47,095 bases of DNA. Source: Bryobacterales bacterium (GTDB lineage: Bacteria; Acidobacteriota; Terriglobia; Bryobacterales; Bryobacteraceae). The notes beneath the pieces were generated by a model. It was not told the DNA's origin, did no database searches, and was given only the letters and a program-made list of their open reading frames with translations. Made by a program: the position numbers and the translations under genes. The DNA lies in NCBI GenBank assembly GCA_003164035.1, contig PLRS01000062.1:628-47722 (forward strand), read 5' to 3'. Of this stretch, positions 42,356-47,095 are shown piece by piece; the stretch's first letter is position 1, and every line of letters starts with the position of its first letter.

Positions 42356-42493
42356 CTACAGATCGCGGCCGTCGGGACGCCGCGGTGCCGGAGCGATCAA
42401 TTTCTTCCGCAACGCCTGGCTGCGCTCTCTGCGGGCAAGCTTGCCTTTTCGTTCGCGGTGGAAGCGCGCTTTATCTCCATTGAATGCTGACAT
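42356..42493 (-). CDS. Very small basic protein
   Basis: 45 residues from ATG 42493: MSAFNGDKARFHRERKGKLARRERSQALRKKL then a Pro/Arg-rich tail. One third of the residues are Arg or Lys. I recall similar short proteins opening with AFNGDK in related bacteria, which supports a real gene, but this cannot be checked here. High charge suggests nucleic acid or ribosome binding. It lies between two convergent or divergent larger genes, MarC starting 69 bp away on the other strand. No strong ribosome binding site is visible. Confidence 0.5.
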   Translation of the reverse strand: MSAFNGDKARFHRERKGKLARRERSQALRKKLIAPAPRRPDGRDL

Positions 42494-42561
42494 GGTGACC
42501 CAAGCGTAGCAGGTTCCGGCTCGCGGTGGTGATTTCGGGACCAACTCAGGTAAAGTGGGCG

Positions 42562-43242
42562 ATGATGACGGACCCGCTGGGCAATCTCGCGAAGTACACT
42601 CTTCTGGTAGTCGGGGCGCTGTTTCCGATCGTCAACCCGATTGGGAACACGCCGATCTTCCTGTCGTTGACGCGGGGATTGTCCGGCCGGGGGAGAACCG
42701 CGCTGGCCAGGATGATCTCCCTGAACGGCCTGATTCTGATCCTGACCTCGATCTTCATCGGCACCCACATTCTGGCCTTTTTCGGCATCTCGCTACCGGT
42801 GGTGCAGGTCGGGGGCGGGCTGGTGGTGATCTCAACCGGCTGGGCGCTGCTGCGGCAACCGAATGGCGACGACTTCGCGGCCAAGGGTTCCGGGCCGGAG
42901 TGCAATGAGGCAGACTACTCCCGGCAGGCGTTCTATCCACTGACCCTTCCCTTGACGGTGGGACCGGGAACGATCTCGGTGGCGATCACGGTGGGCGCCA
43001 ATCGGCCCGAAGGCTCGGAGTGGCGCTGGCCTTTGATCGGAGGGATGGTGCTGGGCTCGGTTCTGATTGCGGCATCCATCTACCTGAGTTACCGGTTCGC
43101 CGAGCGGATCGGGCGCACGCTTGGCGATTCGGCCATGAACGTCATCATCCGCCTGTCGTCGTTCATCCTGGTGTGCATCGGGGTTCAGATTCTGTGGAAC
43201 GGGCTAAGCGCGCTGCTCAGAACGCTGGTGACGCCCTTTTGA
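42562..43242 (+). CDS. MarC-family integral membrane protein
   Basis: 226 residues from ATG 42562 (a second ATG follows at 42565). Six membrane helices; typical MarC features are ALFPIVNPIGNTPIFLSLT near the N-terminus, GGGLVVISTGWALL in the third helix, FYPLTLPLTVGPGTISVAI in the fourth, and the C-terminal IIRLSSFILVCIGVQILWNG. The family was once thought to give antibiotic resistance, but in E. coli MarC that was not confirmed; the real role is unknown, perhaps transport of small molecules. It appears as a single gene. Confidence 0.93.
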   Translation: MMTDPLGNLAKYTLLVVGALFPIVNPIGNTPIFLSLTRGLSGRGRTALARMISLNGLILILTSIFIGTHILAFFGISLPVVQVGGGLVVISTGWALLRQPNGDDFAAKGSGPECNEADYSRQAFYPLTLPLTVGPGTISVAITVGANRPEGSEWRWPLIGGMVLGSVLIAASIYLSYRFAERIGRTLGDSAMNVIIRLSSFILVCIGVQILWNGLSALLRTLVTPF

Positions 43243-43545
43243 TGGATCCAAAAGGGACGGAGCGGACTGGCACGATGGCAGAGACCTGCATTCTACCTGG
43301 GGTAGCGGAATGGACGGAGGGGCCGAAGCGGCGGTGAACGCCGGATATGCTGGCGCGGTGAACGAGTCGAGGGCGTCGGTGGACGCAACGCCTGACCGTA
43401 TACTATGACGGCCGAATATAATGACCTGCTTCAATTGCGTGTCGTCGGCGGGTTGAGCCGCGAGAAAGCCAACGCCAGAGAGGGTCAGAGCGGCGAGGCG
43501 GACCAAGCCGCGAGCGAGGGTCGACAACCTGGAATTATTCTTCAC
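43204..43545 (-). pseudogene. Histidine acid phosphatase, N-terminal fragment
   Basis: Signal peptide (MKNNSRLSTL... LTLSGVGFLAAQ) then LKQVIIFGRHSIRSGVASTDALDSFTAPAYPAF, where RHSIRS corresponds to the catalytic RHGxRxP of histidine-type phosphatases (phytase/glucose-1-phosphatase group). After about residue 70 the similarity ends and the frame runs through Pro/Ser-rich sequence until a stop inside the end of marC on the other strand. Full enzymes have about 400 residues and a second catalytic His-Asp near the C-terminus, which is absent, so the product cannot be active. A clear gene remnant, probably left by a deletion that also brought it next to marC. Confidence 0.72.
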
Positions 43546-43777
43546 GAAGTGCTCCTATGTGCGCAAGCGCGAGACGCTTAGTTGGTGCGCCGCGCCGGTG
43601 CCTGGTCTTCCCCGGGGCGCGGGTCCAGTTTGACTCCCTTCAACCATTACCGAAACCTCCGTTGAACACCGTGATCGAGTCGTTGCAGTAATTGGCAAAC
43701 ACCCGATATTGGCGGCGATCCCCTCCGTTTGCGCCGTCCGCCGGGAATCACCGTGCTCGCCCGCGTCACCCCGCGTG
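43546..43777. other. Gap with a possible beta-propeller remnant
   Basis: On the minus strand one frame reads YRVFANYCNDSITVFNGG (about 43650-43705) and then stops. The ANY..DSITVFN pattern is typical of a blade in secreted YVTN/NHL beta-propeller proteins, but no start or further blades remain. Nothing else is visible in this stretch. Together with the phosphatase fragment it marks 43.2-43.8 kb as a zone of decayed genes. Confidence 0.3.
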
Positions 43778-44755
43778 TCACATCGATGCCTTGACGCCAA
43801 CCAGGAAGGCGCGGTCCTGCTCAAACACATGCAGGGCCTTAACTATGCTGTTGGCCTGGTCCTGTATACGATACGTCACTTGGAAGGAAAATCGCTTATC
43901 GATGGGGACCTCCCCGCTCAAATTGATCGCCCAGTTATCGCCGAGATAGGAGCCGAAATACTTCATGTAAGTGGCAACTTCGTTGAAAATGAAGCGGGAG
44001 GAGGCCTTCCAGCGCCAGGTTTGGATACCCAGCGCGGCGCCCGAACTCGGGTTGTAATCAATGTTGACAGGGAATGGCAGTTGCAGGATTCGGGCGCGGT
44101 CGAAAGTGAAGTCCACGTGTCCGACACCGCCCGTAAAAGTGAGCTGCTGCTTCTCATTCTCGAACAGGGTCGCGGCCTCGCCAACGTACACTTTCAGCCG
44201 CTTGTCCATGTACCACAAGGTGTTCTGGTAATCTTCGATGCCCCCGACGAGCATGAAGGTCTTCGAGGTGTCGCAATCCACCTGCTCGCGCAGCGTTCGT
44301 TGGGTATAATCTACCCCTCCCTGACCGAATCCGTACACCATATCCTGCCGACTCCACTGGATAAACGAATGGATGGTGCAGCGATCCTTCCGGACATCTA
44401 ACCTGTCGGTGGTGTCGAACGTGCTTCCGCTGGCGTTTCCCGACGCGTTCATATACGACAGCGTGCCTTCGGCGTGAAACAGCCACTGGGGCAGCAGCGG
44501 ACTGTACTCCCGGGAACTCTTTTCCCACCATTTGCCGATTTCCTGCTTTTTGGCCGCTGCCGGCGCGGCGGCCGCTGGCGCTGGCTGGGTCCCCGCTGGT
44601 GGCGCCTGCTGCGTATTTGCCGTTTGCGGGGGTGGCTGGGTGACAGCGGGGGGCTGGGGCTCGTCGGAAGGATTCTGACTGTCGGATTGCACGGCGTGAA
44701 GCGACATCGCCAGACACACTACAAGCGCCGACGCCGCGGCCGTTGTTCTTATCAT
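43778..44755 (-). CDS. DUF481 outer-membrane beta-barrel protein
   Basis: 325 residues from ATG 44755, which has AGGTGA seven bases upstream and opens a signal peptide ending SLHAVQ. A Pro/Gln/Ala-rich linker (about 25-75) follows, then a 240-residue barrel of alternating polar and aromatic strands resembling DUF481/YdiY proteins: GTLSYMNASGNASGSTFDTT, MVYGFGQGG, KTFMLVGGIEDYQN, VGHVDFTFDRAR, SGAALGIQTWRW, ending RAFLVGVKASM as a last strand with a terminal apolar residue. Role unknown; it probably sits in the outer membrane as a small porin or anchor. Divergent from the porin-like gene to its right. Confidence 0.8.
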   Translation of the reverse strand: MIRTTAAASALVVCLAMSLHAVQSDSQNPSDEPQPPAVTQPPPQTANTQQAPPAGTQPAPAAAAPAAAKKQEIGKWWEKSSREYSPLLPQWLFHAEGTLSYMNASGNASGSTFDTTDRLDVRKDRCTIHSFIQWSRQDMVYGFGQGGVDYTQRTLREQVDCDTSKTFMLVGGIEDYQNTLWYMDKRLKVYVGEAATLFENEKQQLTFTGGVGHVDFTFDRARILQLPFPVNIDYNPSSGAALGIQTWRWKASSRFIFNEVATYMKYFGSYLGDNWAINLSGEVPIDKRFSFQVTYRIQDQANSIVKALHVFEQDRAFLVGVKASM

Positions 44756-45229
44756 GGGTTCACCTGTCTTTTGGACTGCCGGGGCCGGGTCGGCAGAAGT
44801 TGCGCCCGGAACTGGTTCGCCGCAATGCAGCATCGGCTTCTTCTTTTCGTCAGTGCCTTCTCCGTGTATCCCTTCATTTTCTTTTCATCAAAGGCGAGAA
44901 GGCTGCCCGTGGGATCGCAATGGATGAGTGGTCCGATATGGAGTTCGCAGCGGACCCGCTCTGCGCGGCTGCCGACACGCCGCGCAGAAAGACACACGAG
45001 AATTTCAATGTTCATATATCGTCAGAATATTTGTGTTTCTTTAGCAGTCTTGTGTGATTAATCTCCACCAATCTTCTTTTGTGCGATTGGAGCCGCTAAC
45101 TGGTCGAGTTGATTGGCGGTTACGGTTTCCGACGCTGGACGATTTGACCTGGCGGGAATCGGCTTTTCGCAGCCCGCTACTGAGAACAGAAATCGCCCCC
45201 TTCCGCCGATAGGTATTATCAGAGGGAGA
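44756..45229. other. 474 bp divergent region of two outer-membrane genes
   Basis: No gene is evident. It holds a strong hairpin, CTGCGCGGC (44961-44969), nine-base loop, GCCGCGCAG (44979-44987), with no T-run. The part from 45000 to 45060 is AT-rich (TTCATATATCG, GAATATTTG) and may contain the promoter of the porin gene, but I cannot assign boxes with confidence. Confidence 0.45.
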
Positions 45230-46354
45230 ATGTGCAAATCAGGGCGGTCTGAACGCTTGTCAGCAGGTATAACGCTCTTGAGCGTCTGCGTTTGCCTAAT
45301 CTTGGCAACAACCCGCGTCGTTGCTCAGCAATCGCAGGCGCCATTCATGCCGCATATTCAATTCGACGGCGCACTGGAGGCGAATGCCGTCGGGAACTTC
45401 AATTCTCCGGCCGACGGCGCTGCCCAGAGCCTCGGATTCCTCGGTTATTCCAACCAACTCCGGCTCACAGAGGCGACCCTCAGCGTAGCCGCCGATTGGG
45501 GCCGGACCGGCTTTCGCCTGGACGGTGGCGCCGGCGATTTCTACAAGGTCGCGATGTCGGCGGATGCCTGGAAAGGGCCGAACAGTTACATCTCCCAGGC
45601 CTACTTCATCTGGAGACCGAAGGGCCAGATTCGTATCGAGGCAGGGAAATTCTTTTCGAGCGTGGGCGCTGAGTTACCACAAAGCTATGACAATTTCAAC
45701 GTTACGAACTCCCAACTGTTCTGGTATGCCGAGCCGCTCTACCATATTGGACTGCGCGCGAGTACGCCGATCGGAGGAGGCTTTACGGCCGGGGCGCAAC
45801 TTCTCAGCGGGTGCAACACCGTCACAGGCTCGCACGGACATCAAACCGAGGCGCTCACCGCGGGTTGGAGCGGGAAGCATTGGGGGTGGTCGGAGATCTA
45901 CATGGACGGCAACGAGAAACTGGAGGGCAGGGGGCGGCGCCATCTGTCCGATACGGTCCTGAACTTCAATTTCTCGCGGGCCGTTACAGGCTACGCCGAG
46001 GCAATTGTGGCGGTCGAGAAACGCGTTAGCCCGGGCTACGATCGATGGTATGGATGGGCCACTGCATGGAGATTCTCGCCCACGGAACGATGGTGCTTCA
46101 GCCCGCGCGTGGACTGGCTCAACGATGTTGATGGCGCGACCACGGGCCAGTCACAGCGGTTGTTTGAGTTCACGGTGACGGGTGAATACCATCCTCGGAA
46201 GTTCATGATCGCCCGGCTGGAGTATCGGGACGACTTTTCCAGCCGGTTGTTTTATCAGCGGGCGGCGGGCCTGCCTCGATCGAACCGTCAGGAGGTGGTT
46301 GTCGCGAGTCTCGTGCTTGTGCTCCATCGCGAGCTAAAGCTGCGAGGCAGGTAG
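45230..46354 (+). CDS. Porin-like outer-membrane beta-barrel protein (OmpL/Bbp2 type)
   Basis: 374 residues from ATG 45230, preceded by AGAGGGAGA. Signal peptide: SAGITLLSVCVCLILATTRVVAQQ. The mature protein follows the putative beta-barrel porin-2 pattern: IQFDGALEANAVGNFNSPADG, QLRLTEATLSVAADWG, GDFYKVAMSADAW, ISQAYFIWRPKGQIRIEAGKFFSSVGAE, YDNFNVTNSQLFWYAEPLYHIGLRAS, and a final strand that ends AGLPRSNRQEVVVASLVLVLHRELKLRGR. It is probably a passive channel for small solutes. The N-terminal leader before the chosen ATG has no signal features. The terminal residue is Arg rather than Phe/Trp. Confidence 0.85.
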   Translation: MCKSGRSERLSAGITLLSVCVCLILATTRVVAQQSQAPFMPHIQFDGALEANAVGNFNSPADGAAQSLGFLGYSNQLRLTEATLSVAADWGRTGFRLDGGAGDFYKVAMSADAWKGPNSYISQAYFIWRPKGQIRIEAGKFFSSVGAELPQSYDNFNVTNSQLFWYAEPLYHIGLRASTPIGGGFTAGAQLLSGCNTVTGSHGHQTEALTAGWSGKHWGWSEIYMDGNEKLEGRGRRHLSDTVLNFNFSRAVTGYAEAIVAVEKRVSPGYDRWYGWATAWRFSPTERWCFSPRVDWLNDVDGATTGQSQRLFEFTVTGEYHPRKFMIARLEYRDDFSSRLFYQRAAGLPRSNRQEVVVASLVLVLHRELKLRGR

Positions 46355-46539
46355 GGAATGAGTCGGCTGCGAGGGCTCAAATACCATCCCCGAGCCGGCG
46401 GAGAACCGGCACGGCGAGTATATTGTATGGGAGGTATCGGGCAATCACTGTTTGTGAGATGGCGATTTTCTGTGGTATTCATAATACATCTCTTGGATTT
46501 CAACCTGGGTTTGGATCAGCGTTCGCCAGAGGATGCCAT

Positions 46540-47095
46540 GTGCAGGTAGTTCAACTTCTGCTGCGCGAGTCTCCGGATGTGTGGAGACGGGTGTTGATTG
46601 TCGCGGGAATCGCCGGTGTCGGCAATGCGGCCATTTTGGCAATCATCAACCGCAGCGCTTCGCTGGCCTTGACCGATAGCGACCTAGCCGGTTTCCGGCT
46701 TCTGCTGCTTTTCGGGTTGTGCATGCTGGCGTTTTTCATGGGGAAGCGCTACGCACTCATGCAGGCCTCCTTGACCGTGGAGAGCGCGGTCAGGAACCGG
46801 CTGATCCGCGTCTCCGACAAAATTCGCCACTCGGAGCTGGAACTGGTGGAGAATCTGGGGCACGGTGAGCTCTTCACCCGCCTCTGCCAGGATACGGCGC
46901 AGATTTCGCAGTCCGGACTTATTCTGGTAAACGCGGCGCAGCAGTCGCTGGTGCTGCTGTTTTGTCTGTGCTACATCGCGGTGCTTTCGCTCCCGGCGTT
47001 CGCAGTCACGCTGGGCACCCTCGGGATCGGCGTCGTAGTCTACCTCCGCCATGTCGAGGGCGCGCAGGATTTGCTGCACCGTCTCAAGGAAAAGG
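46540..47095 (+). CDS. Cyclic-peptide-export type ABC transporter, 3' end missing
   Basis: At least 185 residues from GTG 46540 with GAGG seven bases before it; the ATG at 46538 leads to a stop after three codons. The frame stays open to the last base. Hydrophobic segments: VLIVAGIAGVGNAAILAII and LLLLFGLCMLAFFMG, later SLVLLFCLCYIAVLSLPAFAVTLGTLGIGVVV. The region between (VESAVRNRLIRVSDKIRHSELE) is the usual cytoplasmic linker. This matches the N-terminal membrane domain of the SyrD/PvdE-type exporters, which carry an ATPase at the end (outside the window) and move cyclic peptides or siderophore precursors. It may open a biosynthetic locus to the right. Confidence 0.8.
   Translation, partial: MQVVQLLLRESPDVWRRVLIVAGIAGVGNAAILAIINRSASLALTDSDLAGFRLLLLFGLCMLAFFMGKRYALMQASLTVESAVRNRLIRVSDKIRHSELELVENLGHGELFTRLCQDTAQISQSGLILVNAAQQSLVLLFCLCYIAVLSLPAFAVTLGTLGIGVVVYLRHVEGAQDLLHRLKEK

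Noticed and set aside
44743-45057. Open frames in the AT-richer divergent region
   Set aside because: No ribosome binding site or family-like sequence, and they conflict with the hairpin and promoter region of the neighbouring genes.

Overview
The window is about 47 kb of GC-rich chromosomal DNA, most likely from an Acidobacteriota bacterium of the Bryobacterales/Solibacter type. This placement is inferred from gene families that are common there: two long ADOP-type MacB/FtsX permeases (one with a PadR regulator), a VWFA-related secreted protein, a helix-turn-helix protein that should end in a SEC-C zinc motif, a TolB-like/TPR signalling protein with a conserved N-terminal region, a PEP-CTERM surface protein, and a BlaI/BlaR1-type pair. 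I see no tRNA, rRNA, CRISPR array, insertion sequence or prophage.

Layout. 1-6.4 kb: end of galactokinase, an unknown lipoprotein operon, a PaiB-like protein with an export signal, a VWFA-type secreted protein and a family 28 polygalacturonase. 6.4-9.8 kb: an antitoxin with a toxin gene cut to half length, then a secretin-like gene whose C-terminal barrel region is split by four immunoglobulin-like repeats of exactly 267 bp. 9.8-14.2 kb: a soluble hybrid histidine kinase with six PAS domains and a linked Hpt-receiver protein. 14.2-17.7 kb: full-length pyruvate carboxylase. 17.8-22.8 kb: an ADOP permease and a BlaI/BlaR1-like pair, flanked by copies of a 25 bp intergenic repeat. 23-25.3 kb: an NfnAB-like flavoprotein pair. 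25.3-27 kb: hairpin repeats, an HTH/SEC-C gene whose frame is disrupted by a tandem repeat, and a lone HicB. 27-28.9 kb: a CpaF-type ATPase and a Nudix hydrolase. 28.9-32.2 kb: PadR and a second ADOP permease. 32.2-36.7 kb: two lipid/polymer glycosyltransferases and a secreted amidohydrolase. 37-42.3 kb: small secreted protein, a 962-residue PEP-CTERM protein, and a TolB/TPR protein. 42.3-47 kb: MarC, gene remnants, two outer-membrane barrel proteins, and the start of a peptide-export ABC transporter running off the end.

The genes are mostly independent short transcription units. Clear functional couplings are kinase plus Hpt-receiver, NfnA plus NfnB, BlaI plus BlaR1, PadR plus ADOP, and antitoxin plus (broken) toxin. 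Several genes carry single-base frame disruptions (BlaR1-like, HTH/SEC-C, two small proteins), so either gene decay or assembly error must be considered. The most unusual items are the Ig-split secretin, the frame-shifting tandem repeat in the HTH/SEC-C gene, the BlaR1-like sensor with a VNxxQ heptad coiled coil, and two families of intergenic repeats.
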